This document shows, piece after piece, positions 23,001 to 35,612 of a stretch of DNA of 64,000 nt. Source of the DNA: Kalaharituber pfeilii (Eukaryota; Ascomycota; Pezizomycetes; Pezizales; Pezizaceae); NCBI GenBank assembly GCA_015179045.1, contig WHUZ01000006.1, positions 1,054,001 through 1,118,000 on the forward strand, written 5' to 3'. Position numbers and translations under genes: made by a program. Below the pieces are notes generated by a model. The model ran no database searches. It was given only the letters and a program-made list of their open reading frames with translations, and was not told the origin of the DNA. Each line of letters starts with the position of its first letter. The first letter of the stretch is position 1.

Positions 23001-25430
23001 TCATTTCATTTCATTGTGGAAGTTGAGCAAAGAACCATTGGAGTGTGGGTACGAGAACACATGGAGTCAGCCATCATCGTTACAGGATAGTTATGGAGCT
23101 GCTCCAGTCCGCTCCTTGCCCTGGACCATAAAAGGTCAGAAGTAGGTAAGATAAGATGGGACAAGCAGTCTTTCTATATCTAGCTCTAGTCAAGCTTCCG
23201 GCAATATATCCGTTATTTCACAGTTGCTAAATTGAAGAATTGGGATGTCAGGTCCAGATAACGAATGCACAGGTAAGAGATCGGCACCTCGAACTGGTAA
23301 ATCAAAATACTTATTCCCGAGGCAGTTCTTGACCGTCGCTACACACGTTCCAATATCAACATGAAGCCCAGGATAAATTAGGCAAGTATCTGTTAGCTTG
23401 ATGATCGTGAATGCAATGCAGTATGATAGGTTACTAAAGAACAAGGCATCCCGTTCGTGATTGACAAATAGTTTACCTAGGTACTGTACTGTACTTACCT
23501 CGTATTTCCAAGCTTGCATGTTTTGGTCGAAACATGGGTGCCCTACAAGCCCAGTGTAACAATGCTGATCTCAACTGGATGGGAAAAGACAAAAAGCATT
23601 GAGACCCTACATATGATATGAGAAATGCCCGCTCGCTACGCTCGCAGAATGTAGGGGTGTAGCAGTACTTGCTGCAGGAAGTTATTTACTGCAATCTTGC
23701 GACCGCGAACCGCTATAACCGAGATGGTAAGCACAGAGAATTACCATCCGCCAGGCCAGAAAGGCTAAGCTGGCGTCGCGTGTGCAGCTCATACTAGAAT
23801 AAGAGCTGCTATAGCGGCGACGCCCGCTATGGCTGTCGCATATATGCACCACTCGCCGCCCCACCCTGTGTAGCGGTGATTCTGCGATGCTAGTAGTGCC
23901 TACTACTTGGGGCAGCGTGTACCGTTGGTAAGTGCTCTGCTACTGTACGATTCTAAACTGACTCTTTGACACATGCTCCAGAGGACCCCACTCGCTCCGC
24001 TCGGGGGTCAATACACTCCTGTGGGAGAGGGGGATGGCGAGCCACGGGGTGACACCCATGAGGTGAAAAACTGATAGGGTGTGCACACTTTAACACTGAA
24101 GGGCAGTACTATCTAAGATCCACACCCTCAAAGTTGCTCCCTAGTATGTCTTATTTGTCACATCCTTATCTGAATATTTGCACACTCAGCCTATATTCAC
24201 CCACTGTAGTCATATGTACAACAATGTCAACTTTATATACTCTACCTAACACCGTACTACTACTATCAGAATCCCTTTCAAACCTTTAACTTTCTAGTTG
24301 CCCATCTACCAACTACACCTTTTGAAATCACCTGCTGAATCACTTTGAAAGTCAAATATTAGATGACATGATGCATGTGGAACTCTACATATCGTTAGGA
24401 TTCCATAACGCTTGTGACGTACGAGACTTTTATGACACTTTGCGTAAGTTTCAGGATGCCATTTTCGTTCTTGCTAGTGTATTTACGTACAATTGGAGAT
24501 GTATTTGTTCATCTTAGTACAATAAATTCAGTCAAAATTAGAGAACAGAGTTGCAGGAAAGATCAGATAGATGGAGCAGGAGAATCTCAAAGTGAAGTGG
24601 CTTATGAGAGATACACAGGAAAATGCGTTCTTGGTGCTATAGTGGTTGACCGTTTTATATTGCATTTAATTGTATTGATGAAAATTGTTACAGTGGGAGA
24701 TTGAATAATTGAAATCGATCAATTCCAATCTATATTAAACTATTCATGTACGTATATATATAAATGAGAGGCAGTACCCATTTTGGGTCTGCTTTACTAA
24801 ATGTAGTAATACATAATGAAGCAATATATAGACTTCTGTCTCAGAAGAATAAAGCAAATTGTTAGAGATCACATAAGTTTGTAAGTGAGCATTTGGGCAA
24901 TGATTATTTAGTGCCTAGGCAGTGTAGGATTGTTGCAATTGTACAACCTATGCTATGTATGCTATGGATCAATACAAGTTTGACGATACGGCTTACGGCT
25001 TCACACAGGTTTGGCGGGGGGGTCGTCAGCGGGAATGAAAGGTAATTCTGGAAAAGAGGGATAAGACGTTGCCTGAAGATCTATGTACATGGCGAGAGGC
25101 GGAGCTTATATTGAGAGTATATGACACTTGACATGAGCTTTTCGCAATACATGAGCTTCGACGACTTCCAAATTGAGTAATCTCTCGGATGTTGCCGATT
25201 TCCTTGGCGCCTATCTAGATCGAGTAATTGTTCGGATTTATGTGTCCCCGGGCTCCAAGATCTAGCTCTTATCATATGTAACCGCCAGGGCTAATATTGA
25301 TGATGGCGGCGCCATAGCGGCCCGTTGTTACAGCTCACCAAACCGTAGGGCGGGCGGTCGGTGGATGCGCCTATGCGACGCAGGCGATATGCGGCAGCAG
25401 GAACGGCGTCGCAGTCGCATAAATGAGTGC
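20057..25430. other. Gene-free stretch
   Basis: Open frames at 21265-21732 (-, 155 codons), 22044-22301 (+) and 23190-23519 (-, 109 codons) have no recognisable domain. Palindromic GCTCGCTNCGCTCG motifs occur at 23635 and 23993. No gene is supported. Confidence 0.4.
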
Positions 25431-25432
25431 TA

Positions 25433-26090
25433 CAGTCCGACCTCGCTATAATGAACACGCAAAATTTGGCCCTTTGTTTTCACTCTGCCAAAGCTCTCTA
25501 CTATAGCAAGGTTTTCAGTATAGAAAACTGTGGCAAATTAGTCATATAGTCTTGGCAGCTGAGTTCGGACAACCATCAATATTAATTAACCTCTGTATTG
25601 ACTTACTAGTAATGGAAATACCTACATCAAGAAATCAATTTGAATAGGACAGTGGTGGTAGTGATGAATAGGAATGGAAATAGAAATGTAAGGAGCAGTG
25701 GTAGTGGGAGAAGAATATAAATTAGAAGTAAATTAGGAGTCGATTGGGATTCGTCATCAGGACGCCAACAGTGAAGATGTCTACTAGCAAACGGTGAACA
25801 TTCATACCAACAACATACCCGGAAGGAACAGATATTCACAACTTGGTTTAAACCAACTCTAGCACTTAGTGACATAGTTGCTGTTTGCTGGGCTGCTCGG
25901 GAATTACTGGTGCGCAGGAAGCAAGACAGTGGCAGGGGGTTTCAATGGATATCATCAGCTACTTTTCATTATAGCAAGGACAATTGGTATGTAGATAAAA
26001 ATAACTTCCTAGAGTATTTTTTTCATTACATTATTTGGTGCAATTTCATAAGTGTCTTCTGACCTGGCGGGTGGTAACTCTCTGCGTTTA
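25433..26090. mobile_element. Decayed pogo-like element related to the 5133 copy
   Basis: The left end after a TA is CAGTCCGACCTCGCTATAAT, matching the family terminus. The segment 25940-26060 is the inverse of the 5225-5345 interior (shared ACCAAATAA, GTTATTTNTNTCTACATAC, TGCTATAATGAAAAG). The right terminus is not clear, so the end coordinate is approximate. Confidence 0.5.
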
Positions 26091-26399
26091 CCAGATCCGT
26101 TACACCCATGACCGAAAAGATCTTACTGGATGAAATTATGATAATTGGACAGCTGACACCATGAATTTTTCTGCCAACAACGTACGCTTGTGGTTTTAAT
26201 CCATTTCAAGATCTCGAAATGTCAAACCCACTATCTACAGGTTAAGACTAACTGCACTGCACCACTAATAATAGCTAGTAATAGCTAATAGAGGGGTTCG
26301 AGAGAGGTATTCTGTACTGAACATTTATCTCGTGCCCTTGCAGATCTTTCGATTAACTCCTATACCGCAAACTCCGACACCACCTCATAATCACTATGG

Positions 26400-27332
26400 G
26401 ATGAGGTTGCCCTACTGCACACTCTTTAGACACTCAAGGTCTATCCGCTTCTCAGAAAACATGCTTTTTAGATTTTTCTTCGAAGGATATCAAGCCTATT
26501 AAGGTTAAGTTTAGGATAATTTCTCATTGATTATAACTTAAGTATAGCGTAGCCTCAAGCTGAGTAGAGTGACATGATAGGTGAGGGACAAACATGAGGA
26601 GCGAGAGTGACGAGAATAGTGGTAAACCACTATGGTGCGCAAGCGTTCTATTACAATGTTACCCAGTGGAATGGCTCCGACAAACTCAGAGCCAAATTGT
26701 ACATCAATGGAGAGTTGGAGATCGTGAGGAAGTCGAAGTTGTATTTCCATGGGGAATGAGTGGATCTGGAGTTAGATCCGTCTGAGGTCAAGATTATTCT
26801 CTTTTGTAGAATATTCTACGTTGCAGATTATTAGCTACAGAAAATATGTTTCTTGATAGCATATTCTAACCCCTCATAATTTACTAAATTACTTCAATAC
26901 CAACACTTCCCATTCTCTCTAAACAACCCAACACAATAAGTCGACAATCGAGGTTTTCTACCTTTAGCTTCCTCGACGCTGCGTCAGTCTTGCCATTATG
27001 TTCTCCCAACCTGGAAAACCAGGGCTATGTACTGTGCTCTAATTCCCTGTCTCCACCTCCATAAGAACTAGACACAAAGGAATTAACATCGCCTCCTCAT
27101 GACCCAGGTACAAAAAAATCAACTCCAGACAAAGCCCGAGCATTGCCCTCAACCAGCTCCTCAGAAAGCATTCTTCTTGGATCCTTCTTTGAAGAAGATC
27201 GAGCCGGTTAAGATTAAATACGGGATGATTTTTATGGATCGTATCTCGAACTTTTCGGTTATGAATAAAAAGCTGGGAACTTCTGGACAACTTTTTCTTA
27301 ATGGAACTTTCTCAAACCATTTTCACCGATAA
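26400..27332 (+). pseudogene. Duplicated degenerate coding segment, unknown family
   Basis: Two blocks about 0.7 kb apart are diverged copies: 26450-26520 (translating in part SQKTCFLDFSSKDIKPIKVK) and 27160-27232 (PQKAFFLDPSLKKIEPVKIK). The second sits in a 77-codon open frame (27099-27332). Both are broken by stops outside short stretches. The source gene is not recognised. Confidence 0.3.
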
Positions 27333-27889
27333 ATACTACAGTATCTATGTTACTGCAGATGGTGATCTATATCAATCCCCAACATAACAGCATGACTATC
27401 ATGTATTACCATGGCCTCCGCAGCCAGAAGGTTTGAATATTATTAAAAAAAAAAAATATAGGAAGACACTTAAGAATGCTCTTGAAAAAAGATGGGCACA
27501 AGAGGATATAAAGCCTAGAAATGTCGGCATTATTTGGAGAGACGCATAGGAAGAGGCTTCAGGCAGTGATTAATGCGCAGGGTGCTATTATTAAATGTAG
27601 ATTGGTTGTACCGGTATGTAGATACGACCGTACAATAACTAACCATACCAAGTCTTTGCAGACAAAGACTTGTAGTGTACATCCAACAACTTCGATCATA
27701 ACAGTGTAAAATGCGACAGTACATACCACGCAAATTACCGGGAACAAAGACAGAGCAAATTTAAAAACGAGTTGTCCAGTTCCAACTCCCAACTAATCAT
27801 TGCTAGAATTTCTAATTCCTGAGAGATCATCGCTGGAACTGGAGCATTACAGTTCCCATCTTATTTAATTCCAAGCTACTGGACAACCC

Positions 27890-27975
27890 TCTTCCCCGCT
27901 CGATGTGAGGAGAATCGAACCAGAGTCCTCAATTCTATACCTCGCTTGCTGTTACCTCCATTACTAGAGACAACA
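27890..27975 (-). other. B-box-like sequence, possible tRNA-derived relic
   Basis: On the minus strand GGACTCTGGTTCGATTCTCC contains a good RNA polymerase III B-box (GGTTCGATTC), with a poor A-box-like TAGTAATGGAGG about 40 bp upstream. No cloverleaf can be folded by eye, so a functional tRNA is not claimed. Confidence 0.2.
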
Positions 27976-28382
27976 ACAACCCCGTTTCTCTCATTTGGAG
28001 TTGTGGCGCACTCGTTTAGTTTAGTCCCAAGTATTTAGTTTGTTTACTCGCTGAAAATGGCCAATAGCCACAGTCCGGCAGCGAAGATAATTAATACAGT
28101 TTAAGCATTCCACTTCGGCGAAAGCATAGATCAATAGATCAATTCATAAAACGAACAAAACCCACGCCTCTCAATCCTACCCTCGCACCTCCAGCAGCCG
28201 CAACTGCATTTGAAGCTTCGCTCGTCCCACAACCCCCCCCCCACAACCTCTCATTTGCACTTCCCATTCAGCGACGCCTGCGCTTCCCCATCCCACCACC
28301 CGCCCAACTGCCCTTTCTGCAGCTGCTGCAACTGACACTCCGGTGACCCTTCAACGGCTTCTCTGGTAACACAAACTACTCC

Positions 28383-28733
28383 TTGGTAGAGTCAACTACT
28401 CTCATGTGCTTTTGGAGTACTGAGGAAGACAAAAAACTGAGTTTGATGATACACCAGGATGCCGCGAATCCGCTTATTGTATACACTAACGTGGCCAGAA
28501 TGACGAAGGCTGTCACCCGCTCCGACTGGATCAACCGGGTATCCAAATTTGCCGACGACCCGTTAGTGGATGCAGCTGTGAACGGGATCCGCCTCAGGCG
28601 CCGACTTCCCGTTGCCAAGATGGTGACGGTGCGGCTTCGGACACCCCTCATTGAGACTATACCCACATCAGTGCGTAACCAGTCACTATTGCAAAGGCCA
28701 GCAAGGTCACGGTGCCACTTGCGCCTTCCTTGA
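28383..28733 (+). CDS. Hypothetical protein, 116 codons (weak)
   Basis: Open frame (MVESTTLMCFWSTEEDKKLS...) about 270 bp upstream of the P450 start. No domain recognised, and the opposite strand is also open over the same bases. It could be chance. Confidence 0.15.
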   Translation: MVESTTLMCFWSTEEDKKLSLMIHQDAANPLIVYTNVARMTKAVTRSDWINRVSKFADDPLVDAAVNGIRLRRRLPVAKMVTVRLRTPLIETIPTSVRNQSLLQRPARSRCHLRLP

Positions 28734-28919
28734 TCCTCTCTGCGTTATGCACGTGCCTTCACTGTATGAACGACGAGTTAGGCTCCTGCAAGAACGACCG
28801 ATCCGATAAATGAATGTTAAACATTGATTGCAGCTATTGGAGAGCGATCGTTGCAATGTGCCAAGGTATGATGCCTGGATCATATTGAACCCCAGAATAA
28901 TAGAACATACCGCGGACCA

Positions 28920-28927
28920 TATATAAA
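28920..28927 (+). promoter_or_regulatory. TATA box of the P450 gene
   Basis: TATATAAA, 75 bp upstream of the P450 ATG at 29002. Confidence 0.6.
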
Positions 28928-29001
28928 GGGCAAAGAGGACTTGCCATTCCTAAGCTCCATTAGCGATTGGAAGCCGAGTCGATATATTTTCATTCTACAC
29001 A

Positions 29002-31016
29002 ATGCTTTCTCTGATCGGCCCTCTGTTTGGACTCAATGGGTTGGGGACCATTGAGACGAAGTGGGAATTAGTGTCGTCCTTATTGGTGGGACTTCTCTGG
29101 GTATGCTACAGTTTTCTTGCACTTCCTGTGTAGACAACTGCTAATAACTTTGCTCTTTGACCAGCTAATCGTTGGATCAATTGCATGGCGTTGTTTCTAT
29201 AATCTCTATCTCCATCCACTAGCGAAGTTCCCTGGACCTAAGCTGGCGGCTATTTCACCGGTGGGCATTTCTTGACTCGGACTTTGAGTGGACCAGTAAT
29301 GAATTAATTCTGATATTTCTTACTATTAGCTATGGTTCTCTGTGGCTGTTCTGAGCGGAAAGCAGGCAGAGTACCACAAAGAGGTACACAGGAAATATGG
29401 TCAGTACCGCTCTGAACCTGTTTGAATTGTGTTAGATTTTTATCATCAATTTTAGGCTCTATTGTTCGCGTAGCACAAAATGAACTTTCTTTCACCTCAC
29501 CAGCGGCATGGAAAGACATCCACAGTCATCACGCCGGCCAAGCTACCTTCATCAAAGCCGGGTTTTACCACCAGGATACAAAGCATCTCAGCCGTCCAAA
29601 TATCGTTAATGAGGCAAATATCGAGAAGCATGCCCAAATTCGACGGCTGCTCAGACACGCATTCTCAGCAAAAGCACTGCAGGAGCAGGAGACAATCATT
29701 GACAGGTACATCAACTTGTTTGTGCAGAGACTATGGAAGCGATATGCCGACAGGCAGAAGGGACCGGATGGGGAGTACTGCAACTTGGTTGATTGGTACA
29801 CTTATACCACATTCGATACCGTTGGTGACTTGGCATTTGGTGATTCCGCAGCATTCGCAAGTCTAGAGAATGGTATGTACTTGCTGCTGATCTTTTGAAG
29901 AGATCACCCCTCTGACATTGAATTCAAAAGAACAAAGTCACCCTTGGGTAACTACAATTCTAGGTTCCATCTACTATCTGGGCCTTAGGGATGTATTCCG
30001 TCGTTATCCATTCATGATCAACTTAGGCTATTGGCTCACCCCAAAGAAACTTACAAACGTGCGGGCTCGCACTTTAGAATATAGCGGAGAAATGGTGAAG
30101 CAGTATGTTACAATGCTCTATGCCCACATGCGTCCTAAGAAACTAATCTTCAAACAGGCGTATGAGCAAGGAGACAGACCGGAGAGATTTCATGAGCTAT
30201 ATCCTTGACAAAAAAGATGACCCTGATTTCTCGCATGTCGATTTTGCTGCGAATGCACAAATACTAATGTGAGTTCTTACCTCAAAACTGTGGGTGAAAG
30301 ATACTAATTTTGGCACAGTGCTGCTGGTTCTGAAACTACGTCTACATTGCTTTCCGGGCTGACCTACTACCTTATCAAGACACCAAACGTCTGCCAACGA
30401 CTCAAGGAGGAGATTCGTAGCTCCTTCCAAAACTACTGGGATATCAACTCCCTTACCACGCAGCATCTTCCGTACTTGAATGCGGTGATTGAAGAGGGAT
30501 TGAGAATCTACCCACCAGTTCCCATTGGCTTGCCACGAGTGAGTCCAGGTGCAATGGTGGATGGTCACTATATTCCTGCTGGGGTAACGGTTTCCGTGCA
30601 TGGATACGCTGCCACTCATAATTCGGATAACTTTAAGGACCCAGATGAGTTCATCCCAGAGCGGTGGTTGCCAGAGTGCAAGTTCAATGACAAGAAGGAG
30701 GCTAGTCAGCCTTTCTTGCTAGGGCCAAGATCATGCATCGGGATGAAGTCAGTGCCCCATCCTATGTTCATGCTTATACTAATATAAGCATATGCGGGCT
30801 ACTGACACCGCCTTGGATTGTAGTTTGGCGTACATGGAGATTCGAGTAATCGTCGCAAAACTGATCTACTGCTATGACTTGGAGTTAGTGAGACCGGACT
30901 TGGACTGGGATAAGGAGTCCAGGAGTTGGACACTATGGTGGAAGCCGGACTTGAACGTTTACGTCAAGACCCGAGAAGGGATTCAAGTCGAGACCCTAGG
31001 CCTCCCTACTGCATGA
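29002..31016 (+). CDS. Cytochrome P450 monooxygenase (fungal CYP65/CYP3A-like)
   Basis: Haem-thiolate monooxygenase, probably anchored in the ER. Eight exons join in frame: 29002-29100, 29165-29260, 29330-29399, 29456-29872, 29931-30102, 30158-30268, 30319-30747 and 30824-31016. This gives 528 residues, normal for the family. Motifs: N-terminal membrane segment ([19 protein letters not shown]), [12 protein letters not shown] hinge, [19 protein letters not shown]-helix AAGSETTST (about 323-331), ExxR as EGLR (381-384), PERW, and haem loop [12 protein letters not shown] with the ligand Cys at about 461, followed by LAYMEIR. NELSF...AWKDI and the hinge resemble isotrichodermin C-15 hydroxylase/benzoate 4-monooxygenase-type P450s, but the substrate cannot be read from sequence. 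No other metabolic-cluster gene is nearby. All splice phases match and no catalytic residue is missing. Confidence 0.95.
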
Positions 31017-32480
31017 ACGCTCTACATGCGGTGGCCCACAGGGCAGCACAAGAGCAATGATATGGAGGGAGGGGAAAAAAAAAATTTACTACATCATTTT
31101 GATCGTTTTCGAGGTCTCAATTGGAGGTGTGGTGATAGGTGTTGGAAGCGTGGGCGAGTTTTAGTTACACAAAATAAGAACATGATATTGCAGTGCAAGT
31201 GTACCAACAATCATTTCCTACTTGTAACGTCCATTCTTTAATCACGCGGTGGCTGTGACTGCTTGCCGCACATCTACAAACTCATATCTGTTTATGTAGG
31301 CGTGCTAGATCTGTTATTATCCGTGTAGTGCAAGTACAAAGGAGATGAGGATATAAAATTCCCGACGAGATACGTACAACTGAAATAAAAGGATTAAGCT
31401 ACACGAGAACACTGATCATGCCCATGCCGAGCAAGGTACCAAGAAGCTCTCCCGCCAAGACCTTCCAGCTGTGTGAGCTAGAGTTCTGTAGAACAGTTAA
31501 CAAATGCTTGACATGACTTTCTATCTGCAGCTCTCGCCGCCGATTCCACCCATCCCATCTCCTCTTCGCCTCCCCTCAGTGCCTCTGTTATAAGAGGAGA
31601 GAGATAGCATCCACTATCCTCGGAGTGACCGGAAGGTTGAGAACTGACGGAATACACACACAGGACTTGTATTCACATGTAGAATAGCGAATGCGAACCG
31701 TGGGTGCAAAGTGTAGTATTGCAAGAGTGCCGAAAGATTGCTTGCTTTCCTAATTACAGAACAATCATGCTACTTTAATCTACATATTAACAAAGGAAGC
31801 AAAGAAAGTAATGACTCGAATCACAAATCAAAGAAAGATTCTATGTCAAAGTATTCTAACAATGAAAGAAGTCCAAATAATCAAAGAAGAATAATCAAAG
31901 AAGCCATAGAAAGATCCATCCTTTATGCCAAAATGACAACCCGGTATCACACTATTCCGGTGCGACACCAATTCTTTCAGCTTCCCCACAGCAGCCTCTG
32001 GAACGGCCTCTCGAACAGCCTCCGTAAGAGCGACCGCAACAGCACTACAATAGTAGTGAAAACAAAAAGAGCAGTATCCTATCTCTGGTGGTGACACTTT
32101 CATTTGAACTTTTCACAGCTTCAAGATTTGTAGCTAACTTAGCACGCATGTGTGAAGCTCTTAGAACCGCATTATCAATGATTTCAGCACACATCCATTT
32201 CAGTACTTTCATTATTTTCAAGATGGCCCTTAATGCTTATGCTATTCGGTATATGCGAATACTTGCCACAATAGCTACTCCTTCCCGGGGGTTATTTTAT
32301 GACCTATGAGAATATTGGTACTTCCTTACTAAGTAAGATAACTGAGTCCTTTTTTGCCTGCAATCCATGTAATATAATTAATGTGTTTATGCTGCTGCTG
32401 TATGATGAGGGTAACTCCAGGATTGAAGGCGAAGATGAATTAGGTCAGCTGCCCTGCCCTGATGCTTTTGACATAAAATC
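31017..32480. other. Gene-free stretch
   Basis: Open frames at 31738-32094 (+) and 31846-32103 (-) overlap and are unrecognised. Confidence 0.4.
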
Positions 32481-32617
32481 TAGACACTATCACGAAATTT
32501 GGACTGGTTCTCATGGATATGCCAAGCATGCGAGAATATGCTAGTTTATACCAAATACCACATAGCGCGTACTATGCATTGATCCCCTGTCTGGATACTT
32601 TATTTTTTCGGCTAGTA
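32481..32617. mobile_element. Rearranged relative of the 307-bp inverted-repeat MITE
   Basis: Begins TCTAGACA, continues directly with CTATCACGAAATTTGGACT, and ends with a diverged right arm (GATCCCCTGTCTGGATACTT ... GGCTAG). This is the right half of the 16767 element joined to a few bases of its left end, i.e. an internal deletion product. Confidence 0.6.
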
Positions 32618-35150
32618 GAATGTGTCGGACCTGGTGTCCGCCGGAAGGTGGTGAAAAACTGTACAGCACTGTTTTTTTTTTTTTTTTAAAGAAAAGAAAG
32701 AGTCCATGTAAAGAAAACAGATTTCATCTATTTGCTGTTGAAGTGCGGTTTGCATTTGTCTTTAGTGCAGTGCATGGTGGATACGTCGAGTAGGTACTTG
32801 CATACAGTAACGCCCTGTCAGCATTACCATGATTAATTTGAATTCCTAGTGCGGTCACTTCTGGATGAGCACTTGTATATTTTTTGTTTCTCGGGCATTT
32901 ATCAATTTTTGATACCTATTGAAATTTTATGCAATGTATCTTGTAGTCAATTGGTGGGTACACGGGGCTCCAGACAGGGGCAAGTCTATAAATATGGCCA
33001 GCAGTGGAATGCCTAGATGACCTGGGCGAATAATTCCAAAGCGTGGGATTGTATCATCTTCCCCCCCCCAGAAATGGGGGGGGAGGGGGGCACTTGTGGC
33101 CCAACGGAGTTATACTTCTTTACTCTTTCTTTTTCTTCATTATTCTAAGAACAATTTTGAAAGAAAGGCCCAACGTTGTGCAAGAATTCTGTGGGCTTGT
33201 AGGGTACATGGGGCTTCAGACGGACAAGGTCTATAGTATGGTCGGGGTAAATGGGATTTGTAGGTATACGTGGGTTTAACATGCTTCTGTAGGGTCATTA
33301 GGATTGCTGTTCTTTGGCTTTCGTAACGTAACATAGCCTAATTCATGTAACACAGCCTAAGTGGGATCTCGGACCCTGAAGAACCATATTATATGATAAA
33401 GAAACCACCTGATGCCAAAAGTTGGTCACGGCAAAGGTCAGAATGTATATCTTTGCCTCCCATGCAAGAGTTCAATGGAGAGGTAGGGCGACGTCCTTTC
33501 TGTAGAACAGCTTAACAAATATATGTATCCTAATCAGGTAAAGGCACTCCGACCATCATATTCAGGGATGGGTTGGATGGCGGGTTGTGCATGCAGAATG
33601 CAGAAGCACTTTCGTACGTATGATATGATATTCTAGAATCAATTCTGAAACGGCCTTCAAGGGTCACTTTCTTTACTAAACTTGGTATAATGTAGAGTAC
33701 TGTACCTAAATTAAGCATGTCTCCCAATCGTTTTATGTCATACAGCTGCACGGCGCCGTGCCCCATGCATGCACGCCGATGGAAGCATTGTTAAGACAGT
33801 CTTGACGTAAGGGGCCAGGCTTTGCCGCGTATGCGCGTCTTCCGTATGTGTAAATAAAAGCGCTAAAACTGGGATCGAGGGGTGCCACCTGGTTACCGGA
33901 TGGGGCTGTGGTTTCGATGTGGGGTAAGCTGACAACCACTCGATCTGGGGTATGATAAGAGCTGTATGTAGAGTAAATTATATGCCATGGCCCTTGAATT
34001 AAGTGTGACAGAGCGGAATCATACTTGTTATTCCAATGAGATGTCAATGTCCCCGATTGTTCTTCCCCGGCCTTGCACACGAGGCACCTTGACTTTATGG
34101 ACACCTTATATCGAAATCCACAATGGGGTATTGGTACGTACCTTCTGCTGGACTACCGCATCAGGTTAGTCCTTACACCGCCCCCCACCGTGAAGGGTGT
34201 CGCTACCTCCCTCTACGGTTTCGCTTCGCGCAACCTCCGCGACACTTCGTTAATCGACATTTGCCGATACTTCGATCACTATTTCCAGACTTAATACATC
34301 ATGGTGAGAGGCATATCTATTATGTTGGTTTATTATGATAGCTAATTTGGTTTTAGGATGGCACAATAACAACGACCAGATTTAGCAATTTGCCTGTCTC
34401 TTCTTAGGCCTTGCGCATTTTCAAGTAGGGCTGTGTAGTGCTTGTGCTGACACTAGGTTAGCTGGTAGGTAAACACCCACGGTGGCAGGAGCAGGGTATC
34501 TAGGTTATTTAGGGCTGAAAAGGCGTATGTGAATTATATATGTGTGCAGGGTTCATAATTATCGAGAAAGGTACCGTCAACCTGAAATGACATGATCTTG
34601 AACTCTCATGAGCAGATGGCAGTTCATGGTAAGATTCACCACGCTTGGAGGATTAACCTGCCGCCCCAAGTGAGCGTTGATAAAGGCAAATGTGTTCAAC
34701 ATAAAGGAGTATAGGCACGCTTATGAGCTTTAATTAAACACGTTGCATTGAGCTTCGTGAGGGTAGTAGGTAGGGAAATAGCTATGCAGCTATTGCGGGC
34801 ATGACACTCAGGAGATACTTAGTTCATGAAGTCAATTTCTACATACATGCAAGCTTCCTTTCGCTGCAGTGCTGAGAATTACACATATGGCGGCGTACAC
34901 TAAGTCCCTAGCGCCATATTGTGGCAATTGTGGCGTTTATCTGCTACTATTTCGAAAACACCAATTAGATATCCTAATGTGGGAGATTCCCAAGAACTTC
35001 GTTCTCGCTTGATGATCATATCCGATTCGGGGGGAATCGGCTCGCAATTGGCCATGCCGGAAAGACACTATTTCCTTGATCCCAGAACATGCAAATTGGC
35101 AGGCTACGACGCAGAATGTGGCTACTGACCTTCGCCCTCAGTTCCTGGTG
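32618..35150. other. Gene-free stretch
   Basis: Poly(T) at about 32671-32688, a C/G hairpin (33061-33090), and unrecognised open frames, the longest a 123-codon minus-strand frame at 33733-34104. No gene is supported. Confidence 0.4.
33061..33090 (+). repeat. C-run/G-run hairpin
   Basis: A run of Cs is followed by AGAAAT and then GGGGGGGGAGGGGGG, able to form a short, very stable hairpin, or a G-quadruplex on the plus strand. Confidence 0.6.
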
Positions 35151-35550
35151 TGCTGAATCTCGTTAGCTAGGCAGACGGAGGTCCACACCGAAAAGCTTGG
35201 TGACGCGCCTCAAGGGGTTCGTCGAGCGTCCACGCATGTTGTAAAAATGAGTAGTATTAGTAGTAGTACTTGTAGGAGCAGCTGCGGGGGGCGCGCAGCT
35301 CTCATACCGTAACCGTACCAAGCGGTGGGAGAGACGTCTGCTGCGTAGCTGCCGCGCTCGCCGCATACCGCAGCAGCCGCTCCGAAGCGTCGCGCTCTAC
35401 TCTACTGCGCAGCACAGCCACCCGCCGCCGCTGCGCGGCCCGGCTCTTGCTTGCTAGCCCGCCCGCCCGTCCACCCAGATGGAGCAGCAGCAGCAGCCGC
35501 CCGCAAGAGCTTCGTATTGCAGAGCCGCACCCGCCTGCTTCTATGCATAT

Positions 35551-35612
35551 CCCCCCTTCCCCCTTCCCCCTCCCCCTCCCCCTCCCCCTCCCCCTCCCCC
35601 TCCCCGTCCCCT
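35551..35612 (+). repeat. CCCCCT tandem repeat (G-rich on the minus strand)
   Basis: Repeated CCCCCT/CCCCTC units. The minus strand reads (GGGGGA)n, a strong G-quadruplex pattern. The tract causes the long RG- or PS-rich open frames over 35300-35790, which are not supported as genes. It lies about 0.8 kb upstream of the syntaxin gene. Confidence 0.8.

Noticed and set aside
24030..24130. LTR of a retrotransposon
   Set aside because: No matching second LTR, primer-binding site or gag-pol remnant was found nearby.
27890..27975. Functional tRNA gene
   Set aside because: A B-box is present, but no acceptor stem, anticodon arm or good A-box can be drawn.
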